64,000 nt of DNA, taken from the NCBI RefSeq assembly GCF_016863035.1, contig NZ_BOOC01000010.1:44429-108428 (forward strand), read 5' to 3'. This document shows positions 1-7,335 of the stretch, piece by piece. Origin of the DNA: Microbispora corallina. Its GTDB lineage: Bacteria; Actinomycetota; Actinomycetes; Streptosporangiales; Streptosporangiaceae. The notes under the pieces were generated by a model. It did not search any database. It worked only from the letters and a program-made list of their open reading frames with translations, and was not told where the DNA came from. The position numbers and the translations under genes were made by a program. Each line of letters opens with the position of its first letter. The stretch's first letter is position 1.

Positions 1-1450
1 GGCGGAAGGTCTCGTCGTCGCCCAGCGCGCCCTTCTGCGCCAGCCTGCCGGCGTACTCCTGGGAGCTCGCCACCACCACAGTGCCGTCACCGGAGCTCCG
101 TGCGAGCTGGACGGGCTCGCCGGAGTCGGCGAGGAACTTCTCCAGCTTGTCCAGCACCTGCCCGGCCTTGTCCGGGTCGGTCGCGAGTACGGCGCCCACG
201 TTCGGCTGGTCGCCGTCGAGGCCCTGCTCGTCCACGGCGACGGTGAGGCTCGTGCCGAGCAGCGTCACCAGGTCGTCCGGGAGCGCCAGGCCGTACTGCT
301 GCTTCGCCTGCTCCACGAAGCGGGTGAAGGACTCGCCCTCCGCGCCGGAGCGGGCCGTCTCCTCGATGGCGGGCCACTGCCGTCCGAGGATGTCGCCGAG
401 CCCGGAGAACGCGGCCGCGCCCACGGTCGAGGCGGGCAGCTCGCCGATCCGGACGGGCCGAGCCGACCCCGTCGTCAGGGTGCCGCCGCGGGCGACGCCC
501 GCGAGCTCGGCGTAGCTCCCGTCGAAGCGGAGGGCGCCCGCGAGGCGCGCGCCGCGCAGGGGCTGGAGCGCCGCGCTGGACTCCTGTCCCGCGGCCGACG
601 CGACCTTCTCCAGGTCGGCCCAGAAGGACAGCACGCCCTGCTCGCCGAGGGCCTTCATGTCGCCGTCGAAGCCCGGGTCGCGCGACAGCGGGGCGGCCGC
701 CGCGTAGGCGTCGGCCTGCCGCTGGGTGGGGGCGAGCAGCGCGTAGCCGTCGCGGAACGCGAGGCCGGCGTGGTCCGCGCCCAGCTTGGCCAGCCCCGAG
801 CGGGCCGCCGCCTCGTCCTTCACCTGGACGGCCAGCGCGACGTCCGGCTCGCCGCCCTTCCCGCGCTGGGGGAGCACGGCGAGGCCGATCCGGTCGCCAA
901 GCCACGGCTCGACGTCCCGCGCGTAGTCGACCGACGCCAGGTCCTGCTCGCCCTGTCGCAGGGCCTCGAACACGGCCTTCCTGGGGTCGTCGCCGGTGAA
1001 CGAGTCCCGCGTGGCGGAGAACTTGCGGGCGATCTGGAAGAGCGCCACCTTCTGCCCGGCCGACGGGTCGAGGTCGAGGCGGACGTAGGCGATCGCGCCG
1101 CCCGGCAGGACGTCCTGCGGCTGGCTGCCGCCCCCGCTGAGCCGGGACATCGCCCACACGCCGCCGCCGGACAGCAGGCCCACGACCACAGCCGCCACGA
1201 TCGCGACGATCCAGCCGCGGCCCTTACGACGAGGAGCGGCCGGGGGCGGCGCGGCCGGGCCGGGGACCGTGCCGTACCCGATCTCCTCGGGCTCGTCCCA
1301 CTGGGGCAGCCGCCGGGTGTGCCCGGCGTCCTGCGGCGCTCCGGCGGAGGGGCCGGCGGGCCGGAAGGCCCGGGGCGTCCGGTAGGCGACGGTCCGGTCC
1401 AGGTCCTGGTCGTCCGGGAAGGGGTACCCGGAGGTCGTGTCGGAGGGCAT
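1..1450 (-). CDS. DUF3352-type membrane-anchored protein, partial
   Basis: Reading the minus strand from the ATG at 1450 gives an open frame that runs off the left edge, so about 483 residues are visible and the C-terminus is missing. The start is secure because an in-frame TGA lies two codons upstream. The N-terminal ~75 residues are polar and proline-rich (cytoplasmic), followed by a KGRGW-flanked single membrane segment near residues 80-100, then a large extracytoplasmic domain beginning QPQDVLPGGAIAYVRLDLDP. That opening and the later repeats of weakly similar alpha/beta segments match DUF3352 proteins of actinomycetes, whose function is unknown. It is divergent from the thioesterase gene at 1611. 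Family assignment is from recognition of sequence style, not a search. Confidence 0.7.
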   Translation of the reverse strand, partial: MPSDTTSGYPFPDDQDLDRTVAYRTPRAFRPAGPSAGAPQDAGHTRRLPQWDEPEEIGYGTVPGPAAPPPAAPRRKGRGWIVAIVAAVVVGLLSGGGVWAMSRLSGGGSQPQDVLPGGAIAYVRLDLDPSAGQKVALFQIARKFSATRDSFTGDDPRKAVFEALRQGEQDLASVDYARDVEPWLGDRIGLAVLPQRGKGGEPDVALAVQVKDEAAARSGLAKLGADHAGLAFRDGYALLAPTQRQADAYAAAAPLSRDPGFDGDMKALGEQGVLSFWADLEKVASAAGQESSAALQPLRGARLAGALRFDGSYAELAGVARGGTLTTGSARPVRIGELPASTVGAAAFSGLGDILGRQWPAIEETARSGAEGESFTRFVEQAKQQYGLALPDDLVTLLGTSLTVAVDEQGLDGDQPNVGAVLATDPDKAGQVLDKLEKFLADSGEPVQLARSSGDGTVVVASSQEYAGRLAQKGALGDDETFR

Positions 1451-1610
1451 GGCTCACTCGCTAGGGGGAGTCGTCGGTGGTCGCCCCGACCGTAGGCCGG
1501 GACGCTAGCGAGTCGCTTGCATCACACTTGACCGCCCTCGGGGGGCCGGTGGGAGCCGCCACGCTACAGTAATGAACAGAACAACATTCGGGAAAAGAGC
1601 GAGGGGTGCC

Positions 1611-2405
1611 GTGACGAAGTTCGACGAGGCAACGCAGGCGATCCGCGTCGACGACACGACCTATGACGTGTGCCTCGACGACGCCTACTCCATCGGCGGC
1701 CCCCTGAACGGCGGATACCTGCTGGCCACCGTCCTGCGGGCGGTCGTGGACTCCTCGCCGCACGCGCACCCCGTCTCGACGAGCGCCCAGTTCCTGCGGG
1801 CCCCCGCCCCCGGCCCGGCCAGGGTCGAGGTCGAGACGCTCAAGGCGGGGCGGACCGCCGCCATGAGCCGGGCCCGGCTGGTCAGGGACGGCGTGCCGTA
1901 CATCGAGACGCTGGTCACCACGGCCACCCTCGACGCGGAGGCCGAGCCGTTCTGGTCGGACACGCCGTCGGCGCCGATGCCGGCCTCGGACGGCTGCGTG
2001 CGGCTGCCGGACCCGAAGCCCGAGTCGAACATGAACTTCAACGCCCAGGTGGAGCTGCTGTTCGACCCCCCGACGATCGGATGGCTCTCGGGCGAGCCGA
2101 CGGGCAGGCCCGAGTCGCGGGCGTACTTCCGGATGGCCGAGCCGCAGGACCCCGACCCGTACGTCCTGGCGCTCGCGGTGGACGCGCTGCCGCCCGTCGT
2201 GTTCTCGGCCGGGGGACGCGGGTGGGCCCCGACGGTCGAGCTGACCTGGCATCTGCGGGCGCTGCCCGCGCCCGGGTGGCTGACGCTCATCGGCGGCGGG
2301 CGGCTCGTCAGCGACGGCTGGTTCGACGAGGAGGTCGAGGTGTGGGACGCGGCCGGCCGCCTGGTCGCCCAGTCACGCCAGCTCGCCCGGGTGGGCAGGG
2401 GCTGA
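1611..2405 (+). CDS. Thioesterase family protein (TesB/4HBT_3-like double hotdog)
   Basis: A 264-residue protein opening VTKFDEATQAIRVDDTTYDV. The N-terminal half carries the acyl-CoA thioesterase pattern with a GGPLNGGYLLATVLRA core (around residues 30-45) and an AQFLRAPAPGPARVEVE strand; the C-terminal half holds a second hotdog-like segment with TWHLRALPAPGW. Such proteins hydrolyse acyl-CoA or related thioesters; the substrate cannot be read here. I chose GTG 1611 over the in-frame ATG at 1572: a GAGGGG ribosome site sits about 6 nt before 1611, while a TACAGT -10-like hexamer at 1565-1570 would place the transcript start beyond 1572. The next gene, murI, follows after 66 nt with its own -10-like element. 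Confidence 0.8.
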   Translation: MTKFDEATQAIRVDDTTYDVCLDDAYSIGGPLNGGYLLATVLRAVVDSSPHAHPVSTSAQFLRAPAPGPARVEVETLKAGRTAAMSRARLVRDGVPYIETLVTTATLDAEAEPFWSDTPSAPMPASDGCVRLPDPKPESNMNFNAQVELLFDPPTIGWLSGEPTGRPESRAYFRMAEPQDPDPYVLALAVDALPPVVFSAGGRGWAPTVELTWHLRALPAPGWLTLIGGGRLVSDGWFDEEVEVWDAAGRLVAQSRQLARVGRG

Positions 2406-2457
2406 GAGTTTCCCGCCGTGTGAGGATTCTTACCGTGATCGGTTCCGGGCGGTCCCC

Positions 2458-2463
2458 TAACCT
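2458..2463 (+). promoter_or_regulatory. -10-like hexamer for leaderless murI start
   Basis: TAACCT lies 8 nt before the GTG at 2472 and there is no purine-rich ribosome site between them. In actinomycetes this spacing commonly gives transcripts starting at or near the start codon. No convincing -35 element is visible. The assignment is inference from spacing. Confidence 0.35.
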
Positions 2464-2471
2464 TGGGAACC

Positions 2472-3308
2472 GTGCCGGACAACAGCGGGGCCATCGGGAT
2501 CTTCGACAGCGGGGTGGGCGGCCTGACCGTCGCCCGGGCCATCATCGACCAGCTGCCCCATGAATCGATCTTCTACGTGGCCGACACGGCGCGTCAGCCG
2601 TACGGGCCGAAGACCATAGCCGAGCTCCGCGCGTACGCGCTGGAGGTGATGGACCACCTCGTCGAGCACGACGTGAAGATGCTGGTCATCGCCTGCAACA
2701 GCGCCAGTTCCGCGGTGCTGAGGGACGCCAGGGAGCGGTACGACGTCCCGGTCGTCGAGGTGATCCAGCCCGCCGCCCGCCGGGCCGCCCAGGCGACCAG
2801 GAACGGCAGGGTCGGCGTGATCGGCACGCGGGCCACCGTCGAGTCGATGGCCTACCACGACGCGTTCGCCGCCGCCCCGCAGATCGAGCTCGTCACGGTC
2901 GCCGCTCCGCTGCTCGTCGACTTCGTCGAGCGCGGCGAGACGATGAGCGACGAGCTCATCGAGGTCATCCGGGGCTACCTCAAGCCGATCCAGGACGCCG
3001 GCTGCGACACGCTCGTCCTCGGGTGCACCCATTACCCCCTGCTGACCGGCGCCCTGTCATACGTCGCCGGAGACGGGGTAACGCTCGTGTCCAGCGCGGA
3101 GGAGACCGCCAAGGACGTCTACCGGATCCTGCTCGACCGGGGGCTGTCCAACGGCGAGGCCCACCCGGTGCACCGCTTCCGCGCCACGGGCGACACGGCC
3201 CTGTTCGAAGAGCTGGGGCAGCGGTTCCTCGGGCCCGAGATCCAGTCCGTGGAGCCCGCGCCGGTGGGCGTCCGCCCCGGCGAGGCCGGCTTTGGGAGGT
3301 CGCGATGA
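2472..3308 (+). CDS. murI: Glutamate racemase
   Basis: Converts L-glutamate to D-glutamate for peptidoglycan precursor synthesis in the cytoplasm. The 278-residue product has the family opening [19 protein letters not shown] and the two catalytic cysteines, Cys75 in IACNSAS and Cys185 in LGCTHYPLL, which act as paired acid/base residues. [12 protein letters not shown] is the conserved loop after strand 2. GTG 2472 is preferred over the upstream in-frame TTG at 2463 because it gives the usual N-terminal length. The stop overlaps the next start in an ATGA tetranucleotide, so murI, the hydrolase, rph and rdgB look translationally coupled, an order common in actinomycetes. Confidence 0.95.
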   Translation: MPDNSGAIGIFDSGVGGLTVARAIIDQLPHESIFYVADTARQPYGPKTIAELRAYALEVMDHLVEHDVKMLVIACNSASSAVLRDARERYDVPVVEVIQPAARRAAQATRNGRVGVIGTRATVESMAYHDAFAAAPQIELVTVAAPLLVDFVERGETMSDELIEVIRGYLKPIQDAGCDTLVLGCTHYPLLTGALSYVAGDGVTLVSSAEETAKDVYRILLDRGLSNGEAHPVHRFRATGDTALFEELGQRFLGPEIQSVEPAPVGVRPGEAGFGRSR

Positions 3309-4057
3309 AGGTGACGATCATCGGGTGCTCGGGCAGCTTCCCCGGCCCCGACAGCCCCTCCTCCTGTTATCTCCTGGAGGCCGAGGGCTTCCGGCTGCTG
3401 GTCGACTTCGGCAACGGCGCGCTCGGGGCGCTCCAGCGGCACCTCGGCCTGTACGACGTCGACGCGATCCTGCTGTCCCACCTGCACGCCGACCACTGCC
3501 TCGACCTGTGCGCCTACCACGTCGTACGGACCTACACGCCGCGGGGCCCGCTGCCGAGGGTGCCGGTGCACGCCCCCGGAGGGGCCGCCAGGCGGCTCAA
3601 CGCGGCGTACGGCATGCCGGACGAGCCGGTCCTGGAGAGCTCCTTCGACTTCGTCCGCCTGTCGGCCGGCACCCGGCACATCGGCCCGTTCGAGGTCACG
3701 GCCGCGCCGATGAACCACCCCGTCGAGACGTACGGCGTCCGCGTCTCCCACGGGGGCCGCTCGGTGGCGTACTCCGCCGACACGGGCGAGTCCGCCGAAC
3801 TGGTGAAGCTGGCCCACGAGGCCGACCTGCTGCTGTGCGAGGCGTCCTTCCTCGACGGGCCGTCGCTGACCCCCGGCCTCCATCTGACCGGCCGGCAGGC
3901 GGCCGAGCACGCGGCGCGGGCCGGGGTGGGCACGCTGGTCCTCACGCACCTCGTCCCCTGGCACGACCCGCGCCGCGTCCTGGAGGAGGCGGCGGACGGC
4001 GGGTTCGGCGGCCGGATGGAGTTGGCGCGGAGCGGGGCCGTCTATGACCTAGGGTGA
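3305..4057 (+). CDS. MBL-fold metallo-hydrolase (RNase Z/phosphodiesterase-like)
   Basis: A 250-residue metallo-beta-lactamase-fold hydrolase starting at the ATG that overlaps the murI stop by 4 nt. The metal-binding motif SHLHADH is at residues 58-64 (His59, His61, Asp63, His64), with further ligand candidates in [17 protein letters not shown] and the closing LVLTHLVPW segment. The sequence resembles the RNase Z / cyclic-nucleotide phosphodiesterase branch rather than beta-lactamases. Its standing position between murI and rph in actinomycetes hints at a link with RNA 3' end processing, but the substrate is not known from the sequence. The stop overlaps the region just ahead of rph. Confidence 0.85.
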   Translation: MKVTIIGCSGSFPGPDSPSSCYLLEAEGFRLLVDFGNGALGALQRHLGLYDVDAILLSHLHADHCLDLCAYHVVRTYTPRGPLPRVPVHAPGGAARRLNAAYGMPDEPVLESSFDFVRLSAGTRHIGPFEVTAAPMNHPVETYGVRVSHGGRSVAYSADTGESAELVKLAHEADLLLCEASFLDGPSLTPGLHLTGRQAAEHAARAGVGTLVLTHLVPWHDPRRVLEEAADGGFGGRMELARSGAVYDLG

Positions 4058-4062
4058 CCACT

Positions 4063-4788
4063 ATGGCTCGTATCGACGGTCGCCTGCCCGACCAGCTTCG
4101 TCCTGTGACAATCACCCGTGACTGGCTCGCCCACGCCGAGGGATCGGTGCTGGTCGAGTTCGGCGGGACGAAGGTGCTGTGCGCCGCGACCGTCGAGACC
4201 GGCGTCCCCCGCTGGCGCAAGGGAAGCGGGCTCGGCTGGGTCACCGCCGAGTACGCCATGCTGCCCCGCTCCACGAACACCCGCAGTGACCGCGAGTCGG
4301 TCCGCGGCAAGATCGGCGGGCGCACCCATGAGATCTCCCGGCTGATCGGCCGGTCCCTGCGGGCCTGCGTGGACTACAAGGCCCTGGGGGAGAACTCGAT
4401 CCTCCTCGACTGCGACGTCCTGCAGGCCGACGGCGGCACCCGGACGGCCGCGATCACCGGCGCGTACGTCGCGCTCGCCGACGCCGTGGCCTGGATGCGC
4501 AAGCGGCGGATGTGCCCGGGCGACCCCCTGGTCGACTCGGTGGCGGCCGTCTCCGTCGGCATCGTCGGCTCCGAGCCCCTGCTCGACCTCGACTACAGCG
4601 AGGACGTCAAGGCCGAGACCGACATGAACGTGGTGATGACCGGCCGGGGCGAGTTCGTCGAGGTCCAGGGCACGGCCGAGGGCGCGCCGTTCGACCGGGC
4701 CGTGCTCGACGGCCTGCTCGACCTGGCCGCCGCGGGCTGCGCCGAGCTCACCCGGGTGCAGGCCGAGGTCCTGGGAGTGCCGGCATGA
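4063..4788 (+). CDS. rph: Ribonuclease PH
   Basis: A phosphorolytic 3'-5' exoribonuclease that trims tRNA 3' ends, forming a hexameric ring. The 241-residue product opens [19 protein letters not shown], which matches the family N-terminus, and contains the conserved stretch [20 protein letters not shown], the [20 protein letters not shown] arginine-rich segment and the [20 protein letters not shown] phosphate-binding region. I prefer ATG 4063 to GTG 4054: the family N-terminus fits and TAGGGTGA gives a ribosome site. The stop overlaps rdgB in ATGA, so the two are coupled. Confidence 0.95.
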   Translation: MARIDGRLPDQLRPVTITRDWLAHAEGSVLVEFGGTKVLCAATVETGVPRWRKGSGLGWVTAEYAMLPRSTNTRSDRESVRGKIGGRTHEISRLIGRSLRACVDYKALGENSILLDCDVLQADGGTRTAAITGAYVALADAVAWMRKRRMCPGDPLVDSVAAVSVGIVGSEPLLDLDYSEDVKAETDMNVVMTGRGEFVEVQGTAEGAPFDRAVLDGLLDLAAAGCAELTRVQAEVLGVPA

Positions 4789-5387
4789 CCAGGGTGGTCC
4801 TGGCCACGCGCAACGCCGGGAAGATCGTCGAGCTGCGCCGGATCCTGGCCGAGGCCGGGGTGCCGGTCGACCTGGTCGGGCTCGAGGAGTTCCCGCACAT
4901 CGGAGAGGTCGCCGAGACCGGTCTCACCTTCGCAGAGAACTCCCTGCTCAAGGCGCACGCCGTCGCGTCCGCCAGCGGCCTGCCCGCCGTGGCCGACGAC
5001 TCGGGGCTCTGCGTCGACGCGCTGAACGGCATGCCGGGGATCTTCTCGGCCCGCTGGTCCGGCAGCCACGGCGACGACAAGGCCAACCTCGACCTGCTGC
5101 TCGCGCAGGTCGGCGACGTGCCGGACGGCCGCCGGCAGGCCCACTTCGCGTGCACGGCCGCGCTCGCCCTGCCGTCCGGGGAGGAGCACGTGGTCGAGGG
5201 CTTCGTCCACGGGGTGCTCATCCGCGAGCCTCGGGGGAGCAACGGGTTCGGGTACGACCCGATCTTCGTGCCGGACGGCGAGACCCGCACGACGGCCGAG
5301 ATGTCGGCCGAGGAGAAGGACGCCATCAGCCACCGCGGCAAGGCCTTCCGCGCCCTCGCCCTGATCATGGGCAGGGTCCTCGCCTGA
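4785..5387 (+). CDS. rdgB: XTP/dITP diphosphohydrolase (Ham1/RdgB family)
   Basis: Removes non-canonical purine triphosphates (XTP, dITP) from the nucleotide pool by hydrolysis to the monophosphate and pyrophosphate. The 200-residue protein starts [20 protein letters not shown] (the T-x-N-x-x-K motif), carries the [20 protein letters not shown] signature and the [11 protein letters not shown] and [10 protein letters not shown] motifs near the C-terminus. Length and motif order are standard for the family. It is the last gene of the murI operon; a 76-nt gap with its own -10-like hexamer separates it from the molybdoenzyme gene. Confidence 0.95.
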   Translation: MTRVVLATRNAGKIVELRRILAEAGVPVDLVGLEEFPHIGEVAETGLTFAENSLLKAHAVASASGLPAVADDSGLCVDALNGMPGIFSARWSGSHGDDKANLDLLLAQVGDVPDGRRQAHFACTAALALPSGEEHVVEGFVHGVLIREPRGSNGFGYDPIFVPDGETRTTAEMSAEEKDAISHRGKAFRALALIMGRVLA

Positions 5388-5450
5388 CCGGCGGACGGCC
5401 CCGCCTCGGTCGCGTAATCGGCCCGTAAGACCTCGGCCGGCGGCCGGGCG

Positions 5451-5456
5451 TAGCGT
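5451..5456 (+). promoter_or_regulatory. -10-like hexamer for the molybdopterin oxidoreductase
   Basis: TAGCGT ends 7 nt before GTG 5464, with no Shine-Dalgarno sequence between, which is the arrangement of leaderless actinobacterial transcripts. The start choice of the downstream gene rests partly on this. Confidence 0.4.
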
Positions 5457-5463
5457 TCGACGT

Positions 5464-7203
5464 GTGAACGCACAACCCTTCCGCGTGCCCGCGTGGGCGG
5501 CGGCCCTGGCGGGTGTGGCCGCCGGAGCGGTGGCGCTGGGCACGTCCCAGCTCGTCGCCGGGCTGACCAACCCGGAGGCGTCCCCGGTGGTCGCCGTCGG
5601 GGACGCCGTGGTCGACGCCACCCCCGCCGGCCTCAAGGAATGGGCCATCCGGACGTTCGGCTCGTCCGACAAGCTCGCGCTGATCGGCGGCATCCTCGTC
5701 GTGCTCGCGCTCGTCGCCGCCGGGCTCGGCCTGCTCGCCCGCCGCCGGATCCGGTACGGCACGGGCGGTCTCGCCGTGTTCGCGCTCGTCGGCGCCGTGG
5801 CGGCGGTCACCCGCCCCGACTCGGGGGCGCTCGACGTGCTGCCGTCCGTCCTGGGGGCCGCGGCGGGCGCGTGGGCGCTCACGCGGCTGTTCCGCCGCGC
5901 CGAACCCGAGGTGCGGGAGTGGGACCGGCTCGCCGCGCCCGCCGACACGACCGCCTGGACGTCGCCCTTCGCCGAGCCCGTACGGGCGGGCGCCGACGCG
6001 GCCACCCTCGCCGACACGGGAGGCGGGCCCGTCCGCACCGCGCCGGCCGGGACGTCGGACTCCGGCGGCGAGGCGGAGGGGACGGCGGCGGAGAGGCCGC
6101 CCGTCATGCGAGCGGGCGGCGAGCCCTACGCGTTCGACCGGCGGCGGCTGCTGACCGGCGTGGCGGTGACCGTCGGCGTCGCCGGTGCGGCGGGGCTGGG
6201 CGGGCGGCTGCTGTCCGGCTTCCGGGACGTCGACCTGGCCCGCCGGGACGTCGCCCGGACGCTGCCACGCGCCGCGGTCCCGGCCCGGCCCATCCCCGCG
6301 GGGGCCGATTTCCGGATACCCGGCCTGTCGCCGTTCGTCACGCCCAACACCGACTTCTACCGTGTCGACACGGCCCTCGTCGTGCCCTCGGTCGACCCGG
6401 CGGCCTGGACGCTGAAGATCCACGGCCTGGTGGACCGGCCCGTCGAACTGACCTTCGCGGAGCTCCTCAAGCGGCCTCTCGTCGAGGCCGACGTCACCCT
6501 CACCTGCGTGTCCAACGACGTCGGCGGGCCGTACATCGGCAACGCCCGCTGGCTCGGCGCCCGCCTGGCCGACGTGCTGCGCGAGGCCGGCATCCGCCGC
6601 GACGCCGACATGCTGCTCAGCGTCTCCCAGGACGGCTGGACCTGCGGCACCCCGGTCGACATCGTCATGGACGGCCGCGACGCCCTGCTCGCCGTCGCCA
6701 TGAACGGCGAGGTGCTCCCGGCGGCCCACGGATTCCCCGTGCGCCAGGTCGTCCCCGGCCTGTACGGGTACGTCTCCGCGACCAAGTGGGTCACCGAGAT
6801 CAAGGTCACCCGGTTCGACAGCGACGAGGCCTACTGGACCCCGCGCGGCTGGTCGGCCAAGGGGCCGATCAAGACCGAGTCGAGGATCGACGTGCCCAGG
6901 GACGGGGACGACGTCTCGGGCGGCCGCACCACGATCGCGGGCGTCGCATGGGCCCAGCACCGGGGGGTCGCGGCGGTCGAGGTGCAGGTCGACGGCGGGC
7001 CGTGGCGTCAGGCGACGCTGGCGGACGTCCCCGGGCCGGACACCTGGCGGCAGTGGTCGATCCAACAGGACCTCCCGAAGGGCCGGCACACCATTTCCGT
7101 ACGGGCGACGGACGTGACCGGCTACACCCAGACCCCTGTGGAGGCGCCGCCCGCCCCCGATGGAGCCACCGGATACCACTCGATCGTGGTCCAGGTTCGC
7201 TGA
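5464..7203 (+). CDS. Membrane-anchored molybdopterin-dependent oxidoreductase (sulfite oxidase family)
   Basis: A 579-residue protein. Residues ~9-140 hold about four hydrophobic segments (AAALAGVAAGAVALGT, ALIGGILVVLALVAAGLGLL and two more), followed by a polar linker and a further hydrophobic stretch after DRRRLLTGVAVTVG at ~225, then the catalytic domain. NTDFYRVDTALVVP and LTCVSNDVGGPYIGNARWLG identify the oxidoreductase molybdopterin domain; Cys348 in LTCVSND is the expected molybdenum ligand. The C-terminal ~110 residues (GRTTIAGVAWAQHRGVAAVE onward) are the Mo-co dimerisation, immunoglobulin-like domain. The enzyme faces the outside of the membrane by topology inference. No heme partner subunit is adjacent, so the electron acceptor is unknown. 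Confidence 0.88.
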   Translation: MNAQPFRVPAWAAALAGVAAGAVALGTSQLVAGLTNPEASPVVAVGDAVVDATPAGLKEWAIRTFGSSDKLALIGGILVVLALVAAGLGLLARRRIRYGTGGLAVFALVGAVAAVTRPDSGALDVLPSVLGAAAGAWALTRLFRRAEPEVREWDRLAAPADTTAWTSPFAEPVRAGADAATLADTGGGPVRTAPAGTSDSGGEAEGTAAERPPVMRAGGEPYAFDRRRLLTGVAVTVGVAGAAGLGGRLLSGFRDVDLARRDVARTLPRAAVPARPIPAGADFRIPGLSPFVTPNTDFYRVDTALVVPSVDPAAWTLKIHGLVDRPVELTFAELLKRPLVEADVTLTCVSNDVGGPYIGNARWLGARLADVLREAGIRRDADMLLSVSQDGWTCGTPVDIVMDGRDALLAVAMNGEVLPAAHGFPVRQVVPGLYGYVSATKWVTEIKVTRFDSDEAYWTPRGWSAKGPIKTESRIDVPRDGDDVSGGRTTIAGVAWAQHRGVAAVEVQVDGGPWRQATLADVPGPDTWRQWSIQQDLPKGRHTISVRATDVTGYTQTPVEAPPAPDGATGYHSIVVQVR

Positions 7204-7335
7204 CCGCCCATCGACGGCCATTTCCGGGCGAACCACGGGGCCGTACGTCTGGAGTTGGAAAAACCCGCCGTAGCGTCCGCCGGGCCGCCTCTAGCATCGG
7301 CACCCTGATGTGCGCGAGGGAGGGGGCCACAGCGC

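Noticed and set aside
1572..1610. ATG 1572 as start of the thioesterase
   Set aside because: It lies one base after a -10-like hexamer, so it would precede the transcript start, and GTG 1611 has the ribosome site and the family-like N-terminus.
4593..6107. Long minus-strand frames opposite rdgB and the molybdoenzyme, and similar long antisense frames across the window
   Set aside because: They mirror high-GC third positions of real genes, have Arg/Pro/Ala-rich random composition and no domain motifs.
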